Shown here: positions 1-13,600 of the stretch, one piece after another
Layout: every line of letters starts with the position of its first letter
Position numbering within the stretch: the stretch's first letter is position 1
NCBI GenBank assembly: GCA_030141605.1
Contig: JAQGDQ010000003.1
Span: 1,881,501-1,941,500, forward strand
Length of the DNA stretch: 60,000 nucleotides
Origin: Tubiluchus corallicola
Lineage: Eukaryota; Priapulida; Priapulimorpha; Priapulimorphida; Tubiluchidae
Reading direction: 5' to 3'
Notes under the pieces: generated by a model
The model's database searches: none
Seen by the model: only the letters and a program-made list of their open reading frames with translations
Told to the model about the DNA's origin: nothing
Made by a program: the position numbers and the translations under genes

Positions 1-1363
1 AATAACAGTATTTAGCATGCGCATCGCTCCTTCTGATTTTGTTATTGCAAGTGCTTCTACAACCTATTTAGAAGCGGAGATAAAAACATAACAGCGTCAC
101 GCTTTTCCCAAGCGATCCCATATTTGCCAACCAATATCCTGCAAAATGCAGACTAGGTATGCATCCCACGTTCCCTAGGTTTACCAAGGGAAAAGGTGCA
201 CGGCTTAGACAAAATTGATTTCCCTAAAAGTTGGTTTGCCATTTTTTGTTTTTACTTTGGGTGATTACAATAATTATTGGTTAAGTTGTAAAATCTTTTC
301 ATAAATAATAGGTAATGCTCACTACTCAGTTATTAATGTTTAGTGCAGGTTTGCAGGGCTGGGTGTAGCTATCACTGTCTGATTATAATTACAGTACACT
401 TAAGTGCACATGATTACTGTAATAATGACAATCATTCCAAATTTATCATTTATAACTTTACATAGTTAAGATAGAAATATAAATATTTTTCCTCAAAAGA
501 CAATTCGTACTTACGTAATTGCAGTAAAGGCAAAAAAAGGCTAGGTATAATTCATCAAGAAGCAAGAGACTTGCAAAGTTTCGCAACGGCCAAATTTTTA
601 AAATAATAAAATGATGGACGCGAAAGAAGTTCATTAGCACAAAACAACTAAGGTACGAAGAAAGTAGTAATGTTGGTCGTAGTAGTCACAATTGAAGTAG
701 AGTCAATGTGAGTATTGTTCACTGAAAATTGAGGTTTCATTCTCGTGCTCAAAGCAGGCACTCAATTCGCGCGAACGTAGTTAAAAAATCATAACTATAC
801 CGTAACGTTGCGCAAACATCAGAAAGTTGTGAAAAATTTAAAACCAGCTCACCGATAGCGAATTAATCCCATTTATTGCGTTCTCGTTGCGGTAATACCA
901 AATTAATGAGCAAAGGCTCTCAGAAAAATCATTAACAGCTAATTTATCTCTGTAGGCTTCCCTTGAAGCCGCTTAAACGTGCTTTAATAAAATTACTGAG
1001 CAAAGTTACAAACCTTTGAATAGTTTCACAGTCAAAGGAAGCGAAAAGGCGTTACTCAGGTGCAAATTTATTACCGTGACATTTATTGTTACTGTTATTG
1101 ACGCATGCAATTGTGCGAGATTATTTCATTAAGTACCGTAACAGCTAAGCGTTTATCGGGCATACAATAATTATTCGCATTAACGTGCTTTTGAAAAATG
1201 CTTAAGTACATATATTAAACGAAAATGTTATTGGGAGAAAATCACATAAAATAGTACAATTTTTTGTGAGAAAAGGTGTATAATTTAGTAATTTTACTCG
1301 CAAAATTAATTCAATTCGGTCATCCGATATAAAATAACATGCTTTTAAAAGTGATAGCCTTGT

Positions 1364-1759
1364 TGGCTAAATTAATAATCGAATTTACAAAGAGGAACAC
1401 ATTAAAATTATGAATTGAGCCGGATTCGAATCCAGCCTCTGTAATTTCAGATCACATGCTTTATCCCTTTGAGCTATCAACCAAGTGACCTAAGTAGACC
1501 TGAACGCTCGTATTCAGCCAGAGCTACCTTGTGCTGTATTTCGAAGTTCTGAAATTAATAGTGGCTAAATTAATAGTCGAATTTAGAAAGGGGAACACAT
1601 TAAAATTTTGAATTGAGCCGGATTCGAATCCAGCACTTTGTAGTTTCACATCACATGCTTTATCCCTTTGAGCTATCAACCATGTGACCAAAGTAGACCT
1701 GAACGCTCGTATTCAGCCAGAGCTACCTATTGCTGTATTTCGAAGTTCTGAAATTCAAA
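1364..1759 (-). repeat. Tandem pair of 198-bp tRNA-derived SINE-like units
   Basis: Two adjacent copies with a 198-bp period (1364-1561 and 1562-1759) differ by scattered substitutions. Read on the minus strand, each has an RNA polymerase III A-box-like TAGCTCAAAGG followed about 45 bases later by a B-box-like GGATTCGAATCC, the spacing of a tRNA internal promoter. The flanking stems are imperfect, so this is a tRNA-derived repeat and not a functional tRNA gene. Tandem arrangement of such a unit is less usual than dispersed insertion. Confidence 0.6.
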
Positions 1760-4700
1760 TTTATTGGATTCTAAAATAGGATTAAACGTCATGAACTCAC
1801 CTGAGCTGTCGCATAATGCAAAATCCAACATGCAGTGGAACAATATCATCTGCACAGTGCAGCACAAACATCGTACGTGGAATTGTCTCATATTCACATC
1901 TTTGCTTCTACTCAATTATCTTGGAACATTCACTGGAATTCAATACACACTTCGCGTAGACAGTGAAAAAACAAAAATATCCGTTGCTATCAATTGTTCA
2001 AAGTTTTCATGATAACGACAGTCAATATACCAAAAGTGGCAGAATACTCGAACTTCATGCTTGCACAGTGAAACCTGTAGTTCTCATTCATCATAAGCAA
2101 CTGAAGGCAAGCACTGTGCGCAGCCGCACACGCAGCAACAGTAACTAGGAAAAGTTCTGCTTCATACTGCGTCGTACAGAGATATGCTTATGTGGATTTG
2201 CAACTTGTAGAAAAGCGGCAGTGTATTGTTTAACTTTGACAAAAACTGTTCTTGCACGATTTTTCTGAATTTGAAGAACCTCGGCCCAAAAAATACATTA
2301 GCACAGTATACTGCCTTGCTCCTCCTCACGAAGAATCACTCACAAACAACTGACAGTTACGAAGTAAAATTGGAAGAAGGAATAAGCGTATAAAGCAGTC
2401 TAAATTACAACTCCTGTTCTTTTCAGTTTCTGCAAAAATATGTAAACAAAAAACTTGAGAATTGAGAATTCAACGAAATGATTTGTTTTCCTGAGTTCTC
2501 TGCCTCTTTTTGTTTTCCTTTTTTCTGCTGATTATAGGCCTGAATTTGTCAGGAAATGAAATTGCTTTTTGTATTGAAAGAAGTTCATATACCGGCAGAA
2601 GATGAAAAATCGCAGTAAATGTAACAATGATTTAATCATCTGCTAAGCTTCATAATTCATAGAGTTATAAAGAACAAAGGATAGCATGTACAACAACAGA
2701 TATATTGACTTTTCGACTGTATTATATGACTTTTGTCGTTTTATCGTTTTGACATTTATTAATGTTTCATTATGTAACCAAAGGCTGATTGTGTAACAAT
2801 GCAGCATTATCTAACAAAAATGCTACATTGTTTAACACATCACAAAATTTGATATGATGTAACAAACTGTGTCTTTACGTAATAGTTATTATGTAACACT
2901 ATGCATTACGTAAGAAACTAATGTAACGTTGGCCGTGGTCTGTGAATATGCCCTGTCATTGTCTGGGTTTGCTCTAACTGGACTGGGTCAGTTTCTTTCT
3001 CTTCTAGTGAGCAGAAAATTACAATTCACGAAACAAGGAATGGCCCCCAGTCCGCTCCTTTCACACAAAATCAGCGGCATACACCAAAGAAATCGCTGAC
3101 TAACGAAAAATTTTGATGAAAACTTTTGCAGATGGTTGGGTCAACATGACGTTGTCACAACACGTGTACAATAATTATTATGTTGAAACCACATCGTGAT
3201 CACTGAATGTGCCGTCCCATTTTCGAAAGATGGGAGCTATTATTACTGAGCCAAGCAGGATGACTAATAGCAATGAGCGAGGAATGAGTAAAAAGGCGTG
3301 ACCGGCTCACAATGACTGAAACTAGCAACTCAAATTGATGAATGCCCAATTGATCCAGGCTTAACTACACAAATAGGGAAATAATTAAGCAAGAATGTAT
3401 GTGAAACCACACAGCTTGTTGGTTTCAATACTTGAGGCATTAACAGCTGAAGACATAGTTAAGGAGTTAACAGTGAAAATGTCCTAGTTTCAATCTCCAA
3501 TCACTGATTAATAATTATTGTGTTGAAACTGACTAAAACTCAGGAACTAACTTTAACAGCTCTAAGTAAGTCTATAAGGGTGTATCCACATCTTATACCT
3601 ACTAACAACGGCAGTGAAATTCTTGCTGGATTCTATCCATCTAAACAATTATAAATAATTTAATAAATGGCAATATGCATCATTAAACTGTCATCTTGCA
3701 GGTGTGATGCAGTTGTTATGATGTGCGCTTTGGCACGCCACCTTGAGTTGTCAGTATGTTCAGTTTTTGATATTGATGCTTAACTAATTTTTTGATGCAC
3801 AATTCTCCATCCCTCACACACTTGCAACTGATATAATTTTTCTGTCATGCTTCCACAAATAGATGATTTGTGAATCTTATGTGCGTATATGACAACGGTT
3901 TGTGCGTAACGTGTGACAATCTTCCATCATGATTTCAACTAGTTTATTTGAGTGTTTCAACACAATTAATATTTCTATAACAACTTCCTGGTTTCTTTTT
4001 ATCTAGTACTGAGACTGGTGTTCACGAGCACTTGCTTGTTCACGCTTCAACTATTTATCAGGCATGGTTAGTGTGAGCGTTAGAAAACCTTCTCCAGAAT
4101 GATTTCACCGGCAATGCTTTTTATTTCTCTTCTTCGAACTGTGTTTCTCGCTTCTCATTTCTGAAGTCTAGCGAGACTTCTCATTTCGCTAGACTTGTGT
4201 TGCAAATGGTGGTTTTGTTTGTAAAGTAGTAGTTAATTTATTTACTCATCTGATTTGCGTGACGGTCACGATGATGCGCAGGTGACATAACAACTAATTT
4301 CATTGAGGATAAGATGTTACCAGGGCAACGAAATGCTGCAGTTCAGCGCATATCACTACACTATCTCTTCCAAGCCACAGATACTTAATAATTTTCTAAA
4401 TGACATGCAACTTAAATACAAGTAAGATTCAGTCTTTTTGCGTGTCTTCATGTACAAAATAAAATGCAAACGGTTGCAATATTTCTACCATTCCTAACAA
4501 TGATCAAGCAGCATTTCATTAAGGAGTATAATAGATTCCAACTGTTATTATGCAGGGGTCCTTAATGTGGTATTAGCCATTATGCACTTGTCTCCGGTTG
4601 GTGCTATGGGATTAAAAAGAAAAGCCACTTTATCACTCATTTTATCAGGATAGAATATGATGGGAACTGTGCAGTTATTGTTACGTGCACCAGTTAATAA

Positions 4701-5445
4701 AATGGCCTAAATATTATTAAAGTCGATGAAGATCTTTAGTAAAGGTTTCCATGGTACATATGCAAATTTATTCAAATTGCACGTAAATGCACATCTCCAT
4801 CTTCGGCGTACATGCAAGTTCGAACCATTTTTAGAACACTATTCCTGCTGCGTCATTGGAAAAAGTGAAATCTAATTATGCAAATCACATCGGGCTGAAG
4901 CCGATAACTGGCAATATTAAAAGCTGCAAGTGTTTCTGTTTAATTATATGTTCAGCATTTGATTCATACTGAAATAACATCCGAGTGCTGTACTAGACTT
5001 GCAAGTCCACCTTTTTAAACAAAACATACTGTCACTATAAGAAGCAGTGGTCCTGAGTTCTTATATAATTAAAAGGAACATTTTCAGTTTTTTTCACTCA
5101 TATCTACTCTTAAAGTATGCACGCTTGAAGGCGAAGTAATTAGCAAAGCATTTCCATTTCACAATGGAGAATCCTGGTCCACAGTAAGAATAATTACATA
5201 AAGCCTTAGATAACACGGAGCTAATTCTTACTGATAACAATAAATAAACCCCTCAATAAAGAAAAAATAAAAGCACCACGTTTCAGTTTACCACTGTGGA
5301 TTACCTTCGCTACAAAGGATGACTAAATACTAGTTTTTTTAGCACTAATATTTTGCCTTTTCACCTGAAAATAGCCCACAGTCGTCAGCTGAAACGCCAC
5401 GCCATTCTTCTTTGTTTAAGGGATTTTCTATTTACTATCTATCTA

Positions 5446-5640
5446 GGTAAGTAAGTAAGTAAGTAAGTAAGTTTATTAGTTTATCACCATTTTTAAAATA
5501 GCAAAATACATAACTAAGAGCTTTATAAATCTTTACAACATACAATAATATTACAAGTGCAAAAGTAATTATTGATTAGTGGTGAAAGGGTGGCGAAAGA
5601 ACTATAAGTTATCCAGGTCAAGCCCTGAACCATAATAAAG
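5446..5640. repeat. (AAGT)n microsatellite next to a possible LINE 3' tail
   Basis: About seven AAGT units are followed directly by a sequence starting 'tttattagtttatcacc'. A short tetranucleotide run abutting such a sequence is how minus-strand 3' ends of some invertebrate non-LTR elements look. I see no reverse transcriptase remnant, so only the microsatellite is certain. Confidence 0.45.
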
Positions 5641-6970
5641 CAATTAAATAATTAATTCAATGTTGCAAAATTGTCTATCAAAGCCAACATTTCTCCAATG
5701 TCAGTTTTTCTGCTATTAACTTCAAGAACTAATTTGTGCCGAAGTGTGCCTTATGCTTAACAGTCAGGTGAACCCAAGCCATCGGTGCAAAATACCATCA
5801 TCTGCACACCTTTCTGTTACGTGAACCCCTAGCCGCGTTACAGATCGTAGTGTGTACTTTCGTACGTGTGTACTTTTGTACGTGTAAAATAATCTTAAAT
5901 TAGGTGGCATTTTACTTTGCGCGAATTGCAGCTTTAATATGACACGTTTCGTGATAGTTTTATAATAAAATAACAGAACTTTAGATTCAGCAAAATAACT
6001 CCATGAATACACTCTATTAAATATACTCACACTCGCGAACTTATACTACAGACGCGCATACGTTCTTCTGTTGGCATTGTACATGTACTAAATATACGTA
6101 ATTCAATAACTTCTTCAACGAACGCACCACATTGGATGCTATGTTTTCAAGTGACTGGGTATGCATAATATCACAATAATGTTTCCTGGCTCAAATCGTA
6201 CGTCTATAGAAGCTTGTGCAATGTGCAAGCCTGCTGGTAACAACTATTCTTGTTTCGCCCAACATGTGTGCCATGTCAAGCAAACTGCAAGAAAAAACGG
6301 AGCTTGGAATTGGAAAGCTATAATCCAGCCAATATTTTCCAACTTTGAAACGCTAGAGGGAAGCACGTAATTGCTGCACCAAAATAAAAGTTCAAGATGA
6401 CGTCATCAGATTTAATTTATGAGGCGAAGACAATAAAGACGATTTAAGTGTTAAACAAAAATTTTAAGCGAAATTTATAATCAGCAAAACAAATGCAAAA
6501 AAATACACGCAGTTGGATGTATATAGTTGCACATTGCCCTTTCATTTAGGCCCTTCGTTTGTTGATAGCCTTAGGACCGTGAAACCTTTAATCCGACCTC
6601 TGATTAAAATGTAAAACAAAAATTTTAAACGAAATTCATAATCAGCAAAACAAACGTAATATTCAGATTTTTAATGCAATGTTGGTGCGTGAGGTAGGGC
6701 GGTACGTATGTCTGTATGCCTATGTATGTGCCTGTTTGCCCAGTAAATCGAAAAAACGGATGAACTTTAAAGCTGTAATATTGCAGAGGCAAGTCTCGAC
6801 AAGAACTGACCTTAACTCTTTGCTTTTCGGTCACTATTGAGAACCCTTTAGTTTTTTTCATGTAATTTAATTAGAATTGCTGCTGTGATTTGTAGTTGGA
6901 TTATAAGTAGCCAATCCATTTTATTAGGTTTTCCTTAGGTCTTAATTTATTAAGTTTAACACACTTAGAT

Positions 6971-7109
6971 ATGTTTCGTGCGCTTGAAAGTGGTGTTAAA
7001 TCAATATAATGCTGTAATAACCAGTAAATAGTGTAAATTTAAATTACAAGTTACAAAATGACGAGCACAAATAGGATAATCACACACCACCAATAGTGCG
7101 GATTGACAA
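6971..7109. repeat. Dispersed repeat, copy 1 of 2
   Basis: This segment of about 139 bases is closely matched by 9275-9413 in the same orientation, including the shared stretches 'gcttgaaagtggtgttaaat' and 'aaatgacgagcacaaatagg'. No coding potential or terminal repeats are visible. The class is unknown. Confidence 0.7.
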
Positions 7110-7729
7110 CAAATTCTTAAACAGAAAACGCCAGCTTATAAAGCGCTGGTGGCCCGGACCACCACTAATAAATTAAAGGAAGCACTGTACACATTATGCT
7201 GTGGATAACCAAGAAAAGAAAGCTGCAAAAAACGCACAGCAAAGGTGAGAGTGGCTGAAAGAATAGGAGAGAGCAGAGCAAATAACTGAAAGAGAACGAC
7301 TCTAAACCTCGTCATACACATTCAGAGAAGTAAACGTGTAAAACCCGCTAATGGCGACTATTTTCAGTGCAACTGAGTAGAGTATAACAGGTTAGAAAGG
7401 ATGAGATGAGGTAAGGTGGGATGAGATAAAACAATATAACAAAATTTATTTATTGTCGATTATTCTCTCCCCAAAACTTTTTAACAATAATTTTTATGAA
7501 CTGAGTATAAATGTAATTAGTTCTAAAATAGATGCACTGTAAGCTGTATTTACTGCAGTCACCTGTCCTATGCAAATGATGTATTTTTGTTGGCTCCGAC
7601 GTCAGCAGCTTATCATTGCTTATTGTGATTTTGCAATTTAACTTTAGCCGAAACATTTCTGCATTTTCACATTTGAAAAGGCGTCTATTTCAGTTTGATG
7701 ATAATTAATTTTGCTTTATAAGTAGCTCA

Positions 7730-7830
7730 GCAGTTGTGATGATGTGCGATCTAGTCGAGGCCCAATGTCGTTGCGCCATCTATGAAAAGAAAGAAGACAT
7801 ATTCGCGCCAGAACGCGACATAACAAAACA
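7730..7830 (+). promoter_or_regulatory. Possible CpG-containing promoter region of the FAM184-family gene
   Basis: Within AT-rich surroundings this stretch carries a local cluster of CpG sites ('gttgcgccatctatg', 'attcgcgccagaacgcgac') about 0.9 kb upstream of the start codon. There is no clear TATA box. A splice acceptor-like 'ttaacttgtggcag' 10 bases before the ATG suggests a 5' UTR intron, which would place the transcription start some distance upstream. This is inferred from position and base composition only. Confidence 0.25.
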
Positions 7831-8638
7831 GCAAAGGTCCTCGTGCAGTTTAGAAGTTTAGAAAGCAATTATCTTAAATACTTTTTCAAACGACCGAAAA
7901 ATTATAGTTTGTGGTTTGATCGACGCTTTTTGAAATATGTCTGTATGATGTGAGACTACTAGCACACTTATTTACTGCTTCTGCAGCTAGCGTTTCAGAG
8001 CTTTTAGGAATCAGTTGGATCATGGGTCAGTCACTTCAGTGTTGCAGGCAGAACTTTGGTGTAGTTTAGCGGTATTTTAACGGCATTCTCAGTTTCTGAG
8101 TTAACTGCGGTTTACTTGTTTGAGTTCATTTTTAAAAAGTTTGTGAGATTCTAGCTCTTAGTCTTAATTTTACTTACTGAATGAGCTTAATTTTAAGTAC
8201 CTGTAGGCTACTAGCTAGTACTTAACATTTTTACTGTCCAAAGTTGCTGCAAACTGCAATGTGTCAGTAATCTTTTCTATTGGGAAACTTTTAGCTACGT
8301 CAATGGATTAACGGATTGTTTAATTATTAGTGATTAATAGTACCTTTACAAATACATGATTACATCTGTTAATGGTTGTTTTTCATCACGTCTGCCCACG
8401 GAAATATGTGTGTCAAGAATCTACAGGTCGTTGGAACCTGTGTTTAATAACAATTACTGGCAACAGTTTAATTTATTTATTTTTTTGGTTTTGCAGTGAT
8501 TACCATTATTGTTCTTATTTCAGTTCATTGATTTGATCAAATCAACAGTTGTGTATTGTTTGGTTACTATTACATGCAGCTGTGTGGCATTAATTTGATA
8601 TTTGACAATAAGTTTTAACTTGTGGCAGTGGTGTCATA

Positions 8639-10684
8639 ATGGCAACTGGCATACCATTTGACTTCGCAAACTGTGGCGAGAAATTTATGAATGCTCCAAT
8701 GCAAAATTCAGCTGTTGATTATGAAGTAACGCATGATCTTCACGTCAAAATGTCAAAGAAAATAGCCCAGCTGACAAAGGTAACAGATATAATTTCTTTT
8801 GCATGCTTGCAGTTACTCTCTTTTTCCTATGAGTAGATCCATTACACCTATTGGATGTAAAATTTCTGCTATTGATGTAAAATTAATAGCAAGTAATTTG
8901 TATATACACAAGTTGTGCTGCGACAGTAAGTCATCAGATCTTATACAATAACAACAAGTTACTGCATAAGGACTGTTGTAAGGCACTGAATTTTTTAAGT
9001 CACTCAATGAACCGTGGTCAAAAAATCCTAGGTAGACTACAAGTACACAGTTAATGGTTCTCATAATCCATCATAATTATGTTTTCTGTGTCAAAACCCT
9101 CATAAACTTCCAACTTACTTATAAGTATAAGTTACCAGCATTCAATAATTATAGTAATACTAGCTTAGTTACATAAGGTAGTCTGAATTCCACAGACTAT
9201 CAGTCGTTTGCATGAAGTCTTACTTATGCATTCCATTCATATAGACACGTGTGCTATATCTATATATATATAGATGTGTTTCATGTGCTTGAAAGTGGTG
9301 TTAAATAAGTATAATGCTGTAGTAACCAGTAAATACTGTAAATTTAAATTACAAGTCACAAAATGACGAGCACAAATAGGAGAATCACAACCCTCCAGTA
9401 GAACAGATTGACATACAAACATGTCAGTAACATACATACATATAAACGTATGTGCATGGTGTAATATATATACTTGCAAACCCCCTGCCCACAAATTTTC
9501 AAGGACATTATATCAATGCTAAACCATTGACTTTTCAAAAATTTACATTGTACCATTTAAATCTACAGGAAATTGTCTCAAGTCACAGCCCTGTTTTAGT
9601 GTGTTGATTTGGTAAAACTTGTCAGACACAGTAATGGCACATTCACACTAGCGAGTTTTTCCCTAAATAAACTTGCCAAGTATCTTGCAATCGCGTTCAG
9701 ACTAGAACGCAAAACTCGCTGCTAGTTACTCTCCAACAGTAAGCGCGAGCTAACACTCGCTTCTTTATTCACTATGAAAAATGCCAATAGTAACTCGCCA
9801 GGGCATTTACACTAGACAGTAAATCAACTCTCAGCAACTGAAGAGAATTTGCAAAGTTTTCTTGCCAACAGCAACTTGCAAAGCAGTTCGCACTCGCGAG
9901 TTTGCAGTCAGACAGAAAACTCGTGACAGAAAACTCAATAGTCCCAACCTGCTCTTAGCCTGAATTACTTTGGAAGTTCTCTAAGCATCAATCTTAAAAG
10001 CAATTATATTGCTATTTACTTTGAGCAAATGTACACTTAAAATGCTTGCATAAGCCTGTACTAATGATGTTATTCAATGAAGCCATTATTGTTATGTAGC
10101 ATAACTTTATGTCAGCAAGCATGAACTGTGGGTTGTCTGGCAAATATTAGGCATAGCCAGCAGAGTTCACATGTGTTCGAGTTTGTTTACTTGCTAAGCA
10201 CTGCAGTTAGCAGCTTCCTGGCCCATCTGCTGAGTGGTAATTGTTGCAGTACAGTAGGATATGTGTATGCCTGTATCCTGTTCAGTTACTGATGTGTCTT
10301 GACGTTATTGGAAACCATGGAATGTTGGGGAAAATTCAAGAATGATAACTGTCTCAAAGAATCTTGTTACTGTTTATTTTAGTATTCACGCTATTAAGCT
10401 CTATAAACAGCAATGCAATGCCATTCCCATGGTTTCTTCTATTTACATAATTAATGTTATGAGAATTTATTTATGTGTAAATGTTGATCTTTTGTATAAA
10501 AATACATATAACATTTGCTGATTTAAATGCACTTTAGGTCATATGTGCTTTAAATACAAAGAACGATGAGCAGGAGATGGCACTTTTGCAATTGCAGAGG
10601 TCTCATCAAGAAGAGATTGAGCATGTGAATGCCACCTGTGACAACAGATTGCAAGACTATTATGTTAAATGTACAGAGGTCAAG
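8639..10684 (+). CDS. FAM184: FAM184 exons 1-2: conserved N-terminal block
   Basis: Exon 1 begins with ATG at 8639 and encodes residues 1-47; a non-conserved leader of about 34 residues precedes the family block DLHVKMSKKIAQLTK. Exon 2 (residues 48-96) continues with VICALNTKNDEQE, so the conserved motif runs straight across a phase-0 intron of 1.76 kb. This is the start of the coiled coil. The ATG is chosen because it gives the usual short leader before the conserved block. Confidence 0.9.
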
Positions 10685-13600
10685 GTACACTTTGGGTCGA
10701 ATGCCTAAAAAATTTAAACATCGAATTACTAATACAGACTAAACACATATCAGGAATGCTCAATAATTTTTTTGCACACTCGTGTTTTGATAAATTCAAA
10801 TTCAAAGTTAGATATTACAACATAAACAGCTTCCTTACTATCCTGGTGATTTGGAATACATGTGATTCACTGTATTAATCCAATACATAATTTTTTGTGA
10901 CTTGTAGTAAAGTAATGAATTGGTACATATATATATATACTTATTAAATTAATTTGATGAATTACAATTAATATCTCTTGAAAATGTATAAAAATGTTCT
11001 TATTGGTCTCATATTCATTTTTTATCTCCTTCCTTGAACTATTAAGCTGTCTTTCAGCCTCACATTTTCTTGTTAAAATTTGCCTCTCCATTTAGATGTT
11101 TAAGGATGAAATAACTCGATTAGAAGCATTTACTAAGGAGCAGGAAGACGTTCGTCGAAAAACTCGAGTTGAAATGGAAAGCTTACGTTCTTACTATGAA
11201 AAACAAGAGCAAAAACTTCAGCGAGAGCACTCGGAAAAACTGATTGATTTATCGCAGGAGGTACTGAAAACCAAACAAGAGTTTGAAGAGCAGTTGAAGA
11301 GGTAACCTGAATTTTTTATAATTGTTTATCTGCTGGTGCATGATGACAGGATTAGTGCAGATATTGTATAAAGATTTTCATTAATGCATCTTAAATAATT
11401 TGTATTATTGTGTATGTCAGTGTTTCAAGAAAAATTGAAGACTAAGAGTTGTGAAGCCAAACTGCTGTGTAACACTGACTAATAAGCTTTGAAGTTTTTT
11501 TACGTTTCTTTTGTGAAAAGTTGGAATTATCAAAAATAAAAACTCTGGAATTTAACAGAAAGTATCACATATGAATTGAAGCAAGTACATTGAAAAAATT
11601 GCAGAAGCTTCATACAAATTTGTGTCTCTCAGGTGGTGCTTAAAACTGCTATAACATGTGCTAATTGTTTTGTTTATTAAAGAAGTATGGCTGTGTGTTT
11701 CACTGAGTTTTTACTGTTGTTGTTTGTTATGCATTTGAAACTAAGAGTCTCAGATTTATTTTATATGTGATAAATTCATATCATGTGTACATACGTTGTT
11801 TCATGTATGTAACTTTCGTTGATTGTACTTCTATGGTACAATGAGTATGCATTTAAAGGCACTTATTGCTTGTGCAAAAATGTTTTGCAGGTACCAGCAG
11901 CTTCAGCGAGAGTGGGAGGAAGAACGGAAGAACACTGTCTTAGACCTAAAAGAATCTCATCGTCGAGAGATAGACGAACTGCTCTCTCAGCAGCTAGAGG
12001 ATAACAAAGACATTAGCAATCAGTGGAGAAAACTTGAGGCAATTTACCGTGACCAACTGAGTGAGTTTGAAGCAAAATGTGATAAATTGCAAGCTGAGCG
12101 TGAGAGTGCCTTAGAGGAGCGCAAGGCCGTGCAGGAAGAGTGTGATGCAAAACTGGCAAAAATGAAAGTTTTTTATGAATCGGAAATGAAAACTTTCGAA
12201 GAAGGCGTGAGGACCGAACGTAGCAAACATTTAAGTGTTATGGAGCAAGACATTGTAGCAGCACAGAAAAGGTACACTTTTAGCGCATTGTTAAACATTT
12301 GTTTCCTTTTGATGCGAAATGAGTACCATTTATTACTGAGGGTTATGGAAACAATATTCGTTCATAAATCATGAGGATGGATATTGTTTTCTTCCTTTAC
12401 CATTCAACACACTACAGGCCAGTATGCAACACTCAATAACCACATCTACTTAATTACATTGATGACTGTAGCAGGACTAGAACAGGAACAGACTATATAT
12501 CAAGAGTAATCCCTCAGATGTGATATCAAACCACTCTCTTATCAGATGTGATATCCTCTTAATCGAAGTAAATAGCCAAAAACAGTATGTCTAATGAAGC
12601 TGTCAAGAAATGATTTTTCTAGCGTTCATCCAGGGCTCTATTTACTAACCAGACCCACTATTGTCAAACTTCAGTGCACACACCATGACCGTTCAACAAT
12701 TCCTCTCAGCCCTTGTTGAAAACTGAAACATTGGCAGGTACACATTGTTTGCTGTGTCAACATATCGGCATGTATTATATTGTGTTAAGTACTATGTGGG
12801 TTGCCAGCGCTGATGTGGCATTAAAAATCAATAAGGAGGATATATGTAACTGTTTGCAAATTTATGCATTAAGGTAATCTTATACAAAGAGTATACTTAT
12901 TAAAATGATAGCAAAGTTCTGTTTTCAACTCCGCAATTGTTTGCAATATTTTATGATTTTTTTAGCATGGTTTGTTTAAAATAATTGGTTGCTTAAGTTA
13001 CAATGACTTATTTTTTATCACAGTCTTTCAAATTGGGTGTTAATTTTTTTCTGGTTACTCCACTAATTCAAATTTCTCATTTTTCTGTCTTTGTTAATCT
13101 TGCACTGAGTTTATTTTTTCATTAGTTCTTTTTTGTACTTGTTCATTGTCAAAAATCTAATCTATTAAACTTGTCGCAACTTTTGAAGTTATCGTTGTAT
13201 AATGGGATTTATGTCCTAAACATGTCTGTATATATCTTTTGCATTTTAGCGTATTTGTTTGTACACGTACAGTTGTTTGTTTGTATATAATTTTGTACAG
13301 TTGTTCTTATTTTTTATAATGGAGGAGTACTGTATGTATTTATGTATGCCATTAATATTCAGTGTCAAACCAGCTTTGTGTAAAGTCGATTTTAATTGAA
13401 AAAAAAGTGAAGTGCACAATTGCTTACACTAACTGCCAGTGCGTTATAAACGTGTTACAAAATCCTTTACTATTAAAGTGTCTGAGTATATGTATAGACT
13501 CTTCTAAGTATAACATTTTTGAGCCACCTTTGGTAAAAATTTTCATTTTCACGAATTAACGTTTTCACTTGAATAGAGAAAAGGAGGTGCGACAGGCAAT

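Larger units (their letters stand above)
1..8638. other. Gene-poor 5' flank of the FAM184-family gene
   Basis: No exon or convincing ORF was found here on either strand; the open frames are short, often begin at non-ATG codons and resemble nothing I know. The stretch holds a tandem tRNA-like repeat (1364-1759), a cluster of short repeats containing 'tgtaac' (about 2770-2930), an (AAGT)n run (5446-5473), a 40-bp direct repeat (about 6450-6495 and 6614-6655) and one copy of a dispersed repeat (6971-7109). The promoter of the FAM184-family gene probably lies in its right-hand 1 kb. Confidence 0.6.
8780..10537. other. Intron 1 of FAM184, repeat-bearing
   Basis: It contains copy 2 of the dispersed repeat (9275-9413) beside a short TA run (9257-9273), and a segment at about 9632-9930 in which the motif 'ca(c/g)actag(c/a)' recurs. 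No additional exon is needed because exons 1 and 2 join in phase within a conserved motif. Confidence 0.7.

Noticed and set aside
6161-6370. 69-codon Cys-containing ORF upstream of FAM184
   Set aside because: Starts with ATG but has no signal peptide, no known cysteine pattern and no supporting gene structure.
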